A stretch of DNA of 64,000 nucleotides, taken from Agrostemma githago. Its lineage: Eukaryota; Streptophyta; Magnoliopsida; Caryophyllales; Caryophyllaceae. The notes below the pieces were generated by a model that searched no databases, had not been told where the DNA came from, and saw only the letters and a program-made list of their open reading frames with translations. Every line of letters begins with the position of its first letter. Within the stretch, counting starts at the first letter, position 1. Where the stretch lies: assembly GCA_958450325.1 (NCBI GenBank), contig OY288243.1, forward strand, positions 37,980,878-38,044,877. Reading direction: 5' to 3'. Below, one piece after another: positions 23,456 through 37,122 of the stretch. The position numbers were made by a program, and so were the translations under genes.

Positions 23456-26400
23456 ATGCCAGAAATCGGTGATGCCAGTACAGGAGCGGGTCCGACGGTC
23501 CCGCCGGTGACCCCCCTGTATGGTATGCCGCAGTCGGAGAGGGTTCCTCCTGCTACGATCCTAGCGGTAGGGGGAACCAATCCCCTCGATAGATCAAACA
23601 CTGCTGTGACACCCGAGTTGGGGACACACCCAGGGCGTGCTCTCAATCTGACTCCAGCTCAGATGGCACAGGCAGCCGCGTTCTTCTCTGCGATGCTGAA
23701 TCAGGAATTCACACCTGAGGATTTGGTGGGCAGGGTCGCGTCGGCTCCCAGGCAACCGTCCCCAGTCAGCAGGGACGAGGCCGGGGGCACGAGGCGGACC
23801 GCCGCCAGAAACGCTCAAAGAAAAGCAAGAAGAACAGCTCAAATGTATACGCATGCGCAGAGGCGCATTACTACTGGCAACCCAAAGCCACCTGTCCAGC
23901 AAGCATTCTCCATTCACACAACAGAATCGGCGTCTGGAGGACGGGGAGGCTTATCTCAAGGATTACAGGAGCGCATGAGGCCCAGGGAGCCCATGTCGAA
24001 ACGCTTAGGGGAAAGGCCGGGTGGAGTTTTCTCCAGACTAACACCTGCAGCCAAAGAGCCGACGGTCCCCGGCTTATCCCAAAGCCTACAATCCCGGCTC
24101 AAACGAGGACAACCGCTCGAGTCCAGACACCATCAGGGTGGAAACCTCTGCCACTCTCAGAGGAAGAGGCCCAGGCAGATCTCCCCGGAAACGGAGGATG
24201 AAGCAGCAAGCAGGGCACCACCAAGGCACCGCTCCCCCAGTACGAGGAAACCGACCCATAAACAATGGGATTCTCACGGTAACCAGTCTGGGGAAAGCAG
24301 GTCACGACTGGTGGGCAGGCCCACGAAAACCCCGTTGCACCCTGAGGTACAAGAGTACCCCATTCCAAAAATCAAAATGCCCACCATCAAATTTGACGGG
24401 ACGACAGACCCTGAAGACCACCTGGCAGCCTTTGAGAGCCACATGGGCATGTATGACGTAGATGATGCCATATGGTGCAAAGTTTTCCCTACCACCCTGG
24501 TGGGGCTCGCGCAGGGATGGTTCAGAGACCTCCGCCAGGGGTCGATCAGGTTCTTCATAGAGTTGGCTGAAACTTTCCTCGAACAATATGCCAGAAACAA
24601 GAGAAGACGCCTTACCCGTTTCGATCTCATGACCCTGAAACAGAAAAAGGGTGAGAGTGTGAGAGAGTACATGAGAAGGTTTGATCTATCCTACCAACAG
24701 GTCAGGGAGATCGATGATTCCACTGCCGCCTACGCCCTGACAATCTCCCTACTTCCAGGGGAAATGAAAAACCAGATGATCAGGGCCCAGCCAGAAACCT
24801 TGGCCATAGCCAGAAAGATTGCTGAAGGGTTCATTCTGCAGGAGGAATTCCACGGCCTGACGGACACCCCTGCAGGCCAAACAAAGCCTCAAGGGGGACC
24901 GCAGGGTGGAAGGGGCAGAAGTGAGCCAGACAAGCAAAGGGAAGAGGGAGACACTCCCAAGAAGGAGCGCCCAGTCTACCAACCCAGATTCGACAGTTAC
25001 ACCGCTCTGAACAAATCCAGGGCGGAAATCTTCGAACTGGAAAAAGAAACTGCCAAATGGAACCGCCCAAACAAACCTCGCAGCCCAAAAGGCGACCCCA
25101 AGAAGTTCTGCACTTTCCACGACTGTATAGGCCATACCACCGAGGAATGCCGTCACCTAAAGGACGAGATCGAAAAGTTGATCAGAAACGGATGGTTAGC
25201 CAACTATGCGGCCAAAAATAAGTCTCAGAAGGAAGTGTCTGAGAAACCCGAGGGGTCAGTGCAGAACCGGATGGTAATCCATGTAATTTCAGGGGGCACT
25301 GAGGGCCAGCTCAGTCGAAGAGGCCAAAAAAGGCAAATGCGCGAGCTGAGGAACCAGATCTGCTATGCTGAGAAAGAAGGGAGTCCAAGGGGAGTGACAT
25401 TAAGTATCACCCCTGATGATGCAGGACGGGTGATATATCCGCACAGTGATCCTCTGGTGCTGTCCCTAGAGATCAGCAACCATATTGTGCGAAGATGTAT
25501 GGTGGACACGGGCGCATACACGAATCTATTGTACAAGGATGCTTTCGAAAAAATGGGCCTGGAAAAAAGGCACCTGCGGCCTGCTCCCGAATCCCTGTAT
25601 GGATTCAGTGGGGCAGGCGTGCTGCCCATGGGGGTCATCGACTTGCCTGTAACCTTCGGGGAAGGTTCCACAGCCAGGAATGTCAGGGCAACCTTTGTTG
25701 TTGTGGACGCAAGGTCTGCCTATAACGCCCTGATTGGCAGGGCCACGCTGGATGAAATCGAGGCGGCAATCTCCATCAGGGCTCTCACCATCGCGTATGT
25801 CACTGACTTCGGGCTGGAAGGAAAGGTACGTGGGGACCAGGAGTCAGCCAGACAATGCTACTCCGTGGCCCTGCAAGAGCACGAGAGAGACAGAAAAGGA
25901 AAAAGAAAAGCCGACAATTCCCCCTGCAGAGAAGGTGAAGTCCCAGTCGAGCACCCGGTGTCTGACCGCCTGGAACCAGGGGGCGAGAGTATGCTAGTAG
26001 ATTTGGAGCCAGGAAGACAGGTCCTGGTAGGAGCAGGCCTGGAAGAATCCTACCAGGCCGAACTGGTCAAGCTACTGAAGGAGAACAAAGACGTATTTGC
26101 CTATTCTGCGGACGAGATGCCTGGCGTTGATCCATCATGCATCGTTCATAAGCTGAACGTAAGCATAGAAGCTCGCCCTGTAAAGCAGAAGAAACGAAAC
26201 ATGTCTGCAGAAAAAGACGCAGCAATCAAGGAAGAAATTGACAAACTCTTGAAAGCAGACTTTATTGAAGTCTGCGACTACCCAGAATGGCCGGCAAATG
26301 TTGTCATGGTCAAGAAATCGTCTGGCGCATGGAGAATGTGCGTCGACTTTACGAACCTGAACAAAGCCTGCCCGAAAGACTGCTATCCGCTCCCTCGGAT

Positions 26401-29179
26401 CGATCAATTGGTAGACGCCACCAGTGGCTACACCATGCTAAGCTTCTTAGACGCCTTTTCAGGGTATCACCAAGTGTACTTGTGGCAGCCGGACAGGGTG
26501 AAGTGTGCGTTCATCACTAGTTCGGGCACTTACATGTATAAGATGATGCCCTTCGGGCTCAAAAATGCAGGGGCTACGTACCAGCGGTTGGTTGATAAGG
26601 TGTTTGAGAAACAAAAAGGCAGAAACATCGAGGCTTATGTTGATGACGCCATCGTAAAAAGCAGGGAAGACAGGGAACACCTGACAGACTTGCAGGAAAC
26701 CTTCAGTTCTCTGCGCGCTTACAAAATGAAACTAAATCCGAAAAAGTGCACGTTTGGAGTCCGCTCCGGAAAATTCCTAGGGTTCTTGGTCAGTTCTCGG
26801 GGTATAGATGCCAACCCTGAAAAAATTCAGGCAGTTCTAGACCTCCCTGAGCCCAGGACCATCAGAGACATCCAGCGCCTGACGGGTCGAATGGCCGCCT
26901 TGGCACGATTCGTTGCCCGATCAGCAGACAGAGCCACTCCTTTTTTCAAAATACTGAAAGGAAACAAACAGTTCAAATGGGAAAACGAGCAGAAAGAGGC
27001 CTTCGAGCAACTGAAGGACCATCTTAAGAGGCTCCCTACCCTGGCAAGACCAGTAGCAGGAGAAAAACTTTTTCTCTACATTGCAGTAACCAATATAACT
27101 GTCAGCGCGGTCATCCTGCGAGAAGAGGCAGGCGCCCAGCAACCTATATACTTTGTGAGTCATGCGCTGGGGGCAGCTGAGAAGAATTATCCGATGGTTG
27201 AAAAAGCCGCCTACGCGGTCATAATTGCGGCCAGGAAGCTCAGGCCTTACTTTGACGCGCATCCAGTCGTAGTCCTCACCGACCAACCCCTGGAAAAGGT
27301 GTTGGAAAAATTTGAAAAATCAGGGAGATTGTTGAAATGGGCAATTGAGCTGAGTGGGCTACGTATATCTTATCAGTCAAGAACAGCCATCAAGGCCCAA
27401 GCTTTGGCAGACTTTTTGGCTGAGTGCTCCCATTCAGGGGAAGAGGAAGCCCCTGCCCAGGAATGGACCGTATATACTGACGGGTCCTCGACGGCCAATG
27501 GCGCGGGTGCAGGCGTCGTACTAACCAGCCCAGAAGGGACCGACTTTGAGCATGCTCTCAGATTCGTTTTCCCAGCATCAAACAATGAAGCAGAGTACGA
27601 AGCAGTACTCGCAGGCGTCAGGCTAGCTAAAGCCGCAGGGGCAGAACGAATTGTCTTGGCGACAGACTCCCAACTCATCGCCAACCAGATTAATGGAGAA
27701 TACGAAGCAAGAGACCAAGCAATGGCCACGTACCTGGAGATGGTAAAGGGAGAATTGTCCGACCTAAAATCATATGAGGTCAAACAAATCCCCCGATCCC
27801 AGAACAACAGAGCAGATGCCCTGTCAAAACTGGCAAGTTCCAGTCTGCAGGACATCCGGAGATCAGTATGGGTCGACGTTTTACACGAGAAGTCTACCAA
27901 TCCCTGTCAAACGATTAATGCCATGGAAGAAGAGCCGGAAAGCTGGATGACTCCCTTCATCCAGTACAAGAAGCATGGTATCTTACCATCAGACCCGTTA
28001 CAAAAGAGGAAGACACAGGCTAAAGCAGCCTGGTTCATACTCATCAATGAAGACCTTTACAAAAAGTCTTTTACTCATCCACTGCTCAAATGTCTGCGGG
28101 CGGATCAGGCCGCTGAGGTATTAAAGGATATCCACTCGGGGATATGCGGGCATCACATTGGTGGAAAGGCACTGGCCCACAAAGCCCTCCGGGCAGGCTA
28201 CTACTGGCCTACCATGCTGGCGGACGCCAAGAGCCTGACCCAGAAATGCAGGAAATGCCAACTATTTGCCCCATCAATCCATGCCCCAGCCCAAGAGCTC
28301 AAACCAATCCTATCCCCCATCCCCTTCGCTCAATGGGGGATGGACATTCTGGGACCCTTCGCGGTGGCAACGGGGGGCAGAAAATTCTTAATTGTCGCCA
28401 TAGATTACTTCACCAAATGGGTGGAGGCCGAAGCAGTGCCCAATATCACTGAACCGGCGGTCAGGAAAGTGATCTGGCGAAACATCATCACCAGATTCGG
28501 TCTACCAAAGATGTTGGTATTCGACCATGGCAGGCAATTCGATAACGATCCGCTGAGAATCTGGCTGGAAAGCCATAACATTTCAGTCGCCTACTCAGCT
28601 GTCTGTCATCCTCAAACAAACGGGCAAGCAGAAGCAGCCAACAAACAAATCCTGAACGGCCTGAAGAAAATGGTGGATGATTGCAAGGGTAGGTGGGCCG
28701 ACGAACTTCCCAGTATACTCTGGTCGATCCGAACTACCAAAAAAGAGTCTACAGGCCAAACCCCATTTAGTCTGGTATATGGAGCAGAGGCACTATTGCC
28801 AATTGAGGCAAGGATTCCCTCTCCGCGCTCCCTGCAGTACGACCAGGCTGAAAACAAAGCTGCAATGGTTGAAGCCTTAGACCTGGTAAATGAGCTAAGG
28901 GAGGAAGCCAGTACCAACATCGCTGCCTACCAGCAGCGAATGAGGAAAGCTTTCAACAGCAAAGTCCGACAGAGGAGCTTTCAGATGGGCGAGTTGGTTC
29001 TGAGAAAGACACAGGCGATTGGGAAGTCAAGAGAGCATGGAAAGCTGAGTGCCAATTGGGAGGGCCCATACCAAATAACTCAGGTTTTGGGGCCAGGCAC
29101 ATACAGGATAGCCAATCTGGAGGGACAAGAGCTAAGCGCTCACTGGAATGCAGATACACTAAAGAAATATTACGTCTGA
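23456..29179 (+). CDS. gag-pol: Gag-Pol polyprotein, Tat lineage (dual RNase H)
   Basis: One open frame of 1907 aa would supply capsid, protease, reverse transcriptase, two RNase H domains and integrase. In order: a basic, disordered N-terminus; gag core at about 310-455 (KFDGTTDPEDHLAAFE, AQGWFRDL); knuckle CTFHDCIGHTTEEC near 551; protease motif MVDTGAYTNLLY near 682; reverse transcriptase with FLDAFSGYHQV and YVDD near 1061; the gypsy RNase H from about 1205; a second, archaeal-type RNase H from about 1336 (YTDGSS, NNEAEYEA, LATDSQ, RADALS); integrase zinc finger near 1565-1602; catalytic core with MDILGPF, FDHGRQFDN and NGQAEAANK. No stop or frameshift is seen, so the element may have been active recently. 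The start is the first ATG 90 bases after the LTR. Confidence 0.95.
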   Translation: MPEIGDASTGAGPTVPPVTPLYGMPQSERVPPATILAVGGTNPLDRSNTAVTPELGTHPGRALNLTPAQMAQAAAFFSAMLNQEFTPEDLVGRVASAPRQPSPVSRDEAGGTRRTAARNAQRKARRTAQMYTHAQRRITTGNPKPPVQQAFSIHTTESASGGRGGLSQGLQERMRPREPMSKRLGERPGGVFSRLTPAAKEPTVPGLSQSLQSRLKRGQPLESRHHQGGNLCHSQRKRPRQISPETEDEAASRAPPRHRSPSTRKPTHKQWDSHGNQSGESRSRLVGRPTKTPLHPEVQEYPIPKIKMPTIKFDGTTDPEDHLAAFESHMGMYDVDDAIWCKVFPTTLVGLAQGWFRDLRQGSIRFFIELAETFLEQYARNKRRRLTRFDLMTLKQKKGESVREYMRRFDLSYQQVREIDDSTAAYALTISLLPGEMKNQMIRAQPETLAIARKIAEGFILQEEFHGLTDTPAGQTKPQGGPQGGRGRSEPDKQREEGDTPKKERPVYQPRFDSYTALNKSRAEIFELEKETAKWNRPNKPRSPKGDPKKFCTFHDCIGHTTEECRHLKDEIEKLIRNGWLANYAAKNKSQKEVSEKPEGSVQNRMVIHVISGGTEGQLSRRGQKRQMRELRNQICYAEKEGSPRGVTLSITPDDAGRVIYPHSDPLVLSLEISNHIVRRCMVDTGAYTNLLYKDAFEKMGLEKRHLRPAPESLYGFSGAGVLPMGVIDLPVTFGEGSTARNVRATFVVVDARSAYNALIGRATLDEIEAAISIRALTIAYVTDFGLEGKVRGDQESARQCYSVALQEHERDRKGKRKADNSPCREGEVPVEHPVSDRLEPGGESMLVDLEPGRQVLVGAGLEESYQAELVKLLKENKDVFAYSADEMPGVDPSCIVHKLNVSIEARPVKQKKRNMSAEKDAAIKEEIDKLLKADFIEVCDYPEWPANVVMVKKSSGAWRMCVDFTNLNKACPKDCYPLPRIDQLVDATSGYTMLSFLDAFSGYHQVYLWQPDRVKCAFITSSGTYMYKMMPFGLKNAGATYQRLVDKVFEKQKGRNIEAYVDDAIVKSREDREHLTDLQETFSSLRAYKMKLNPKKCTFGVRSGKFLGFLVSSRGIDANPEKIQAVLDLPEPRTIRDIQRLTGRMAALARFVARSADRATPFFKILKGNKQFKWENEQKEAFEQLKDHLKRLPTLARPVAGEKLFLYIAVTNITVSAVILREEAGAQQPIYFVSHALGAAEKNYPMVEKAAYAVIIAARKLRPYFDAHPVVVLTDQPLEKVLEKFEKSGRLLKWAIELSGLRISYQSRTAIKAQALADFLAECSHSGEEEAPAQEWTVYTDGSSTANGAGAGVVLTSPEGTDFEHALRFVFPASNNEAEYEAVLAGVRLAKAAGAERIVLATDSQLIANQINGEYEARDQAMATYLEMVKGELSDLKSYEVKQIPRSQNNRADALSKLASSSLQDIRRSVWVDVLHEKSTNPCQTINAMEEEPESWMTPFIQYKKHGILPSDPLQKRKTQAKAAWFILINEDLYKKSFTHPLLKCLRADQAAEVLKDIHSGICGHHIGGKALAHKALRAGYYWPTMLADAKSLTQKCRKCQLFAPSIHAPAQELKPILSPIPFAQWGMDILGPFAVATGGRKFLIVAIDYFTKWVEAEAVPNITEPAVRKVIWRNIITRFGLPKMLVFDHGRQFDNDPLRIWLESHNISVAYSAVCHPQTNGQAEAANKQILNGLKKMVDDCKGRWADELPSILWSIRTTKKESTGQTPFSLVYGAEALLPIEARIPSPRSLQYDQAENKAAMVEALDLVNELREEASTNIAAYQQRMRKAFNSKVRQRSFQMGELVLRKTQAIGKSREHGKLSANWEGPYQITQVLGPGTYRIANLEGQELSAHWNADTLKKYYV

Positions 29180-29182
29180 ACA

Positions 29183-29375
29183 AGAATATAGGCAGTTTTC
29201 ACTTTTACTAAAGTAAAAAGGCGGAGGACGATCAGAAATGTCGACGGCTCCGACCACCCCAATGTCAAAAAGAATTTTAAGAGAAATGAGAAGATACAGA
29301 TTTATACTCGTTGCCTGTTCACACTCGCGTCTTTCACACACAAACGAGCAGGGGGCAATAGGGGGAGCCCCCCCT
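29183..29375 (+). other. Spacer after pol
   Basis: About 190 bases between the pol stop and the tandem repeat, with no gene or motif that I can support. Confidence 0.6.
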
Positions 29376-30120
29376 GTTGCCAAAATTGGGTAAAATGGAC
29401 CCCCCAACGCAAACCAGAGGCTACCCTGCTTACCTCTGGGCAAGCAGGAGGCAGGCCCCCTGGACTTTGAACGAAAAGCCAGGGACAGGCCAAGCTAACA
29501 AGGACTGGGGGCAGGCCCCCCAACCTTGTATAAAAAACACAAGAGCCACCCTGCTTACCTCCAGGCAGGCAGGGGGCAGGCCCCCTGGACTTTGAACGAA
29601 AAGCCAGGGATAGGCCAGGCTAACAAGGACTGGGGGCAGGCCCCCCAACCTTGTATAAAAAACGCAAAGGCCACTCTGCTTACCTCTAGGCAGGCAGGGG
29701 GCAGGCCCCCTGGACTTTGAACGAAAAGCCAGGGACAGGCCAAGCTAACAAGGACTGGGGGCAGGCCCCCCAACCTTGTATAAAAAACACAAGAGCCACC
29801 CTGCTTACCTCTGGGCAGGCAGGGGGCAGGCCCCCTGGACTTTGAACGAAAAGCCAGGGACAGGCCAAGCTAACAAGGACTGGGGGCAGGCCCCCCAACC
29901 TTGTATAAAAAACGCAAAGGCCACTCTGCTTACCTCCAGGCAGGCAGGGGGCAGGCCCCCTGGACTTTGAACGAAAAGCCAGGAATAGGCCAGACGAACA
30001 AGGACTGGGGGCAGGCCTCCTAACCTTGTATAAAAAACACAAGAGCCACCCTGCTTACCTCCAGGCAGGCAGGGGGCAGGCCCCCTGGACTTTGAACGAA
30101 AAGCCAGGGACAGGCTATGA
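29376..30120 (+). repeat. Tandem repeat of about 125 bp, about six units
   Basis: Units run CAGGGGGCAGGCCCCCTGG, ACTTTGAACGAAAAGCCAGG, ACAAGGACTGGGGGCAGGCC, CCTTGTATAAAAAACAC and CTGCTTACCTC. Alternating forms (AACACAAGAGCCACC and AACGCAAAGGCCACT) suggest a higher-order dimer of about 250 bases. GGGGGCAGGCCCCC is a near-perfect palindrome in each unit. Short translated frames here are by-products. Confidence 0.95.
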
Positions 30121-30334
30121 CAGGCGCGATCAAACAGACGAGAAAAGGATCCCTAAATTTTAAAACAGTTATGCCATAGAAAGCCAAAAGAAATATTCTA
30201 CAAACAAAACCCATGAAGGGTGGAAAGGTCTTTACAAAATTGAAGAAAAAACCGAGTAGCAAAAAATTACAGAAAAACCATGAACACTGGTTCAGCACAA
30301 GAAAATAAAAAGCTTTCATAAAAGAGAAGGGGCG

Positions 30335-32677
30335 TCACGCAGCATCCTGGCGAGCGTTGGCGTCTGCTTCAGGCTGCCTGGTCACCCGGGCTTCGTCCTT
30401 GGCGGAATAAAGGCTTCGGAAAGCGTCCTCGTCAAAAGTAGGGAACATCTCCCCTATCACCTCCATAACCAATTCCAGAGAGGAATTGGCGCCGCTCACG
30501 AAACTGGCACCCACCGCTTCCTCAGTCTCCGCAGCCAGGGTCTCTTTCTCTTTCGTCCATTCCCCCTTGGCCTGGTCAAAAGCCGACCTTGCCTGCGACA
30601 GTTGCTCCTCCAGGACAGTCACTCTCCCCTTCAAATGCCCCATCTCGGCCAAAGATATGTTAGCACGATCCAACGATTGCCGGCTCTCCTTCAGTTCGGC
30701 CTCTAACTTGGAAACCTCCTTCACAGCCATTTCCCCCTGCAGCCTCCAGCGATCAGCCTGCTTCTTGGCCTCTTCCAACTCCCCCTCTTGCCTTGTCATT
30801 TTGTCTTTCAAAGAGCTTATCAAGGAGACGTCCCTCTCTATCATGGCCAGGCGGTCGGGAGGAGGAGCCCCAAGGGTAACTGTTAGCTCCTCATCACTCA
30901 GGCGGCTGAGAGCCGCCAGTTCCGCAGATGCCAACATGACCTTGGAGGTACGCTGGATATATTGAAGCACTTGATGAGAGGTGGAAGTTACCATCTTTGT
31001 AAGGCGGTCGGCCAAAACAGCCCCGGAGTCAGAAAGCAGGCCCGATACATCTACACTATCACCAGCCGTGTAGTGGAACTCCACATTTTCCTCTGGGAAG
31101 GGAATACTAGAGGGCTCACGTGCAGGGCGTTTCGCCTCAGGGGTGGAGACATCCGCCTCCAGGTCCACCACGTCGGCACTAGGAGGCTCCCTCTCCCTTT
31201 TCCTCCTCGCTTCCAAGGGAACACTCTCCCCAGTCCCCTCCGAATTTCCAGGCTGCGTTCCCTGCGAGATCCGAGGGCCAGTCGGAGAAGCACCCTGTTT
31301 TTGACCAGGGGAAGGACTAGCCCCTGAAGTAACCTCCGCTTCCCCCTCATGAATACTGGGAGTAGGAGTCGCCGGCTTCGACGAAGGCAGCCGGGGGGGG
31401 AGAGGCAATCTTCGACCTGCGGCGAAGTCTTTCACAAGCTTCATGAGGGCCTTACTTCCTTTTCTAAAATTTGGTGGAAGAGAGGGACGCTTTGAAAGAA
31501 CGTGCAATTCCTCGCTCAAGCCTAACCTTCTGACCTGCTTCTTGGTCCAGGTCCAAGAGTAGGAATCTGCAGGAAAGGAAAGGCGGTCATTTAAAAAGCA
31601 GGGAGAAATAAAATCCCTGGAAAATCGTGACAACAAGAAAACCCTAGAACTACCTTCAAGGCCACGAATCAGGCCCAGGGGAAGCAGGTACTCGTCTGTC
31701 GTGATGAGCTCCGCATGAGGGAGCCAGAAAACAGGGCAAAAGTTCCCATGTTTATCCGTCACGATCTCAAACTTTTTTATCAAAATCTTCTCCTTATCGC
31801 TCAGCCTGACTTCCAGAGCCTTCCCCCCAACACGAGGATGATACTCCTCACGCGTCTCCATGCGGGTATGGACATGGTTCCTAAAATGTCTAGGAATTTT
31901 CCACCCCGACGCACTATGAACATATATGAAATTGTTTTTCCAGTCTTTGAGACTGTTCATGGCCGGCCAGACCAAGGCGTATTTTTTCTGTCTCAGTAGA
32001 GACCAGTAGCCGGGGGAGCCATCCCCCCCAGATGAAGACACCATTTGGAGGCCAACCATAAAGCGAAGGGCGTCGATGTAAGGCCCCTCGCCATGGAACA
32101 GGCAGGTCCAAGTATAGGCCACTAATGCCCTAATGGCCGTTGCAGTTAACTGAGCGATGGCGACGTTCATCCTCCTGAAAGTTTCCTCCAGGAAGGGATG
32201 TAACGGGAATCGCAGGCCAAATTCTAGGGCCTTATGGAAGACGGCTACACACCCTTCTGGGGGACAGCATACTGTGTCTTTTTCCCCAGGGATCACCACT
32301 GTGTACCCCTCCCCAAAATTATAAAACTGCTCGATGGCCTCAGTCGCGTTACATTCCAAGATCAGGTCCCTATTCTTAGCCTCGGGATAGGTCTGTAAGG
32401 GAACCGCGTATTTCTCTTTGTCCAGAAAATAGGTCCTCCCTCTCTCCCTGCGGATGAGAGGACCGGCCACCCTGGCAGGGTCCACCTCCAGGGCTTCGTC
32501 ATCAGAATCAATCACATCGAAGGGAGCTGGGTCGGGTGACTCAGCACCCTCTCCCCTGTGATCGTCTTCCTCCCTGGGGCCAACCCCGGAGGAAGAAGCA
32601 ACGTCATGACGACTACCGTCACCGCCGCCAGTTCTTCCGAGCAAAGAATCTAAGGAAAGGGGGCGGACTCGCGACAT
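30335..32677 (-). CDS. Antisense ORF of Tat element (PF04195-like gypsy type transposon protein)
   Basis: The 780-aa protein on the opposite strand to gag-pol begins MSRVRPLSLDSLLG. Residues from about 100 to 320 match the plant family called putative gypsy type transposon (for example LRFPLHPFLEETFRRMN, ALVAYTWTCLFHGEGP, ALVWPAMNSLKDWKNNF, FCPVFWLPHAE). A Pro/Ser-rich linker follows, then a long charged coiled coil in the last 200 residues (LKDKMTRQEGELEEAKKQ). Function is unknown. Antisense ORFs between pol and the 3' LTR are a known trait of several Tat lineages. A TATA box about 200 bases upstream supports its own transcript. The frame is open throughout. Confidence 0.85.
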   Translation of the reverse strand: MSRVRPLSLDSLLGRTGGGDGSRHDVASSSGVGPREEDDHRGEGAESPDPAPFDVIDSDDEALEVDPARVAGPLIRRERGRTYFLDKEKYAVPLQTYPEAKNRDLILECNATEAIEQFYNFGEGYTVVIPGEKDTVCCPPEGCVAVFHKALEFGLRFPLHPFLEETFRRMNVAIAQLTATAIRALVAYTWTCLFHGEGPYIDALRFMVGLQMVSSSGGDGSPGYWSLLRQKKYALVWPAMNSLKDWKNNFIYVHSASGWKIPRHFRNHVHTRMETREEYHPRVGGKALEVRLSDKEKILIKKFEIVTDKHGNFCPVFWLPHAELITTDEYLLPLGLIRGLEGSSRVFLLSRFSRDFISPCFLNDRLSFPADSYSWTWTKKQVRRLGLSEELHVLSKRPSLPPNFRKGSKALMKLVKDFAAGRRLPLPPRLPSSKPATPTPSIHEGEAEVTSGASPSPGQKQGASPTGPRISQGTQPGNSEGTGESVPLEARRKREREPPSADVVDLEADVSTPEAKRPAREPSSIPFPEENVEFHYTAGDSVDVSGLLSDSGAVLADRLTKMVTSTSHQVLQYIQRTSKVMLASAELAALSRLSDEELTVTLGAPPPDRLAMIERDVSLISSLKDKMTRQEGELEEAKKQADRWRLQGEMAVKEVSKLEAELKESRQSLDRANISLAEMGHLKGRVTVLEEQLSQARSAFDQAKGEWTKEKETLAAETEEAVGASFVSGANSSLELVMEVIGEMFPTFDEDAFRSLYSAKDEARVTRQPEADANARQDAA

Positions 32678-32880
32678 TTAGGCTATAGAAGGGAAGAAAA
32701 GAAGTGAGAGATTCGAAAGTTCTAACCTAAAAAACGCCGGTGAAGTTGCCAGAGACGGCGACAAGAAGTGATCCTTGCTCCTCAAAAAGAAAACGCTCGG
32801 TCAATGAAGGAGATTCAAGAAGTGTTAAGGGGAGTAAGGAATCAAGAAGAGTAAAAGAAGAGAATGAAGGGGGAGAAGGG

Positions 32881-32890
32881 TTTATATAAA
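32881..32890 (-). promoter_or_regulatory. TATA box for the large antisense ORF
   Basis: The minus strand reads GGCTTTATATAAACCC, followed by a CT-rich leader and the ATG at 32677. Position and sequence fit a plant core promoter driving the antisense ORF. Confidence 0.6.
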
Positions 32891-33230
32891 GCCCAAAGAA
32901 GTTCGAAAGGCGGAATCCCTGACAAAACCTTCGAGGACCATCCACGTGTCACATACTGAACACCAACTGCTCACCTTTTTCAAGAAGAGCCTCGGTAAAC
33001 AGAAACGTCAGAGAGAAAGGTCAATCAACGACCTCATTCAAAAAAAAAAAAAAAATATATTATAATAATAATAAAATAATAACTCATCAAAAAATTCAAA
33101 ACGCACAAAATATTCATTTCATTGAAAACCGTGCAAGGGAAAACTACATCGTGGGTCGGATATGAAAGAAAAATACATAAGGCCCAAAAAGTTACAGCCT
33201 GACAGAAATCAAAAGCCCTGCCACGCAGGC
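32891..33230. other. Spacer between the two antisense ORFs
   Basis: No gene is seen. It includes an A-run and a short (TAA)-like stretch at 33039-33077, which on the minus strand is T-rich. It would contain the upstream promoter of the large antisense ORF and the 3' end of the second antisense unit. Confidence 0.6.
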
Positions 33231-33812
33231 CTAGTCGTCCCCCGAATCTGGGGAATAATCCCCAGGACTGCCTGGACTCCCGAGAGCCGAGCCCCAGTCC
33301 CAGCTTGGGGAACCCTGAAAGGGGTCATCAAAAGCCCCATCTCCGTCCCTGTCGCTCAGGCAGCCAAGACCTTCGCTGTCATCAGAGTCGTGGCTGCTGT
33401 CTTCCCAGTCCCTTCCAAAGGGAACAGCTCGGGACTCGTCGCAGGCGCGACAGCCTGTCTTCTTTACAGGCGAAGAAGGACCCGACTCCAGGGAGGAATC
33501 GGTGTCAGAGTTGGGGCCGAATTGTTCAGGGTGCAGCCATGGAAAACACTCATGACATCCCCTATCATAACAGCCCCCTCCCTGGGAGCAACGCCTAAAC
33601 CTAGGCGCAGCAGGAGGAGAGGACCTCATAGGGCGTTTGCCCATCCTAATGGAGGCCTTGCGACCCCTCCGGCGAAGGCGAAGCCGTGAACAGCGACTCC
33701 GGCGAACAGCTAAATAAGCGGTCCGTGCATATCTGAGCCTCCAAAACCCTCTGAAGATGAAGGAAACATGTTTGACTCCGCGGCGAATTACACTTTTCTT
33801 GATCCAAGTCAT
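33231..33812 (-). CDS. Second antisense ORF of Tat element, function unknown
   Basis: From the ATG at 33812 (MTWIKKSVIRRG) the frame gives 193 aa; an in-frame ATG at 33857 would add 15 residues. The first half is strongly basic (RRSRCSRLRLRRRGRKASIR). Cys-rich groups follow (CYDRGCHEC, CRACDE), and the last third is acidic and Ser/Asp-rich. I recognise no family. A TATA box about 70 bases upstream favours a real transcript, and the ATG at 33812 fits that distance better. It could also be a remnant or a chance frame in GC-rich sequence. Confidence 0.45.
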   Translation of the reverse strand: MTWIKKSVIRRGVKHVSFIFRGFWRLRYARTAYLAVRRSRCSRLRLRRRGRKASIRMGKRPMRSSPPAAPRFRRCSQGGGCYDRGCHECFPWLHPEQFGPNSDTDSSLESGPSSPVKKTGCRACDESRAVPFGRDWEDSSHDSDDSEGLGCLSDRDGDGAFDDPFQGSPSWDWGSALGSPGSPGDYSPDSGDD

Positions 33813-33879
33813 GTTTAAAATGAAGAAAATGGAAAGATTGAAGGTGGGATGAAACACAAATGATAAAGGAAGCTAAGGA

Positions 33880-33886
33880 TTTTATA
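33880..33886 (-). promoter_or_regulatory. TATA box for the second antisense ORF
   Basis: The minus strand reads TTGGTATAAAATCC about 68 bases before the ATG at 33812. Confidence 0.5.
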
Positions 33887-33920
33887 CCAAGGAAAGCACC
33901 GCATTAATGAACGCTCCAAC

Positions 33921-37066
<3,146 letters not shown>

Positions 37067-37122
37067 CTCTCTCTAACCTCTCTCTAAGATGAAGATTCTC
37101 TCGTTCAAAACCTAAAATTCCG

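Noticed and set aside
29377..30042. Series of 64-118-aa Gly/Pro-rich frames
   Set aside because: By-products of the 125-bp tandem repeat on both strands.
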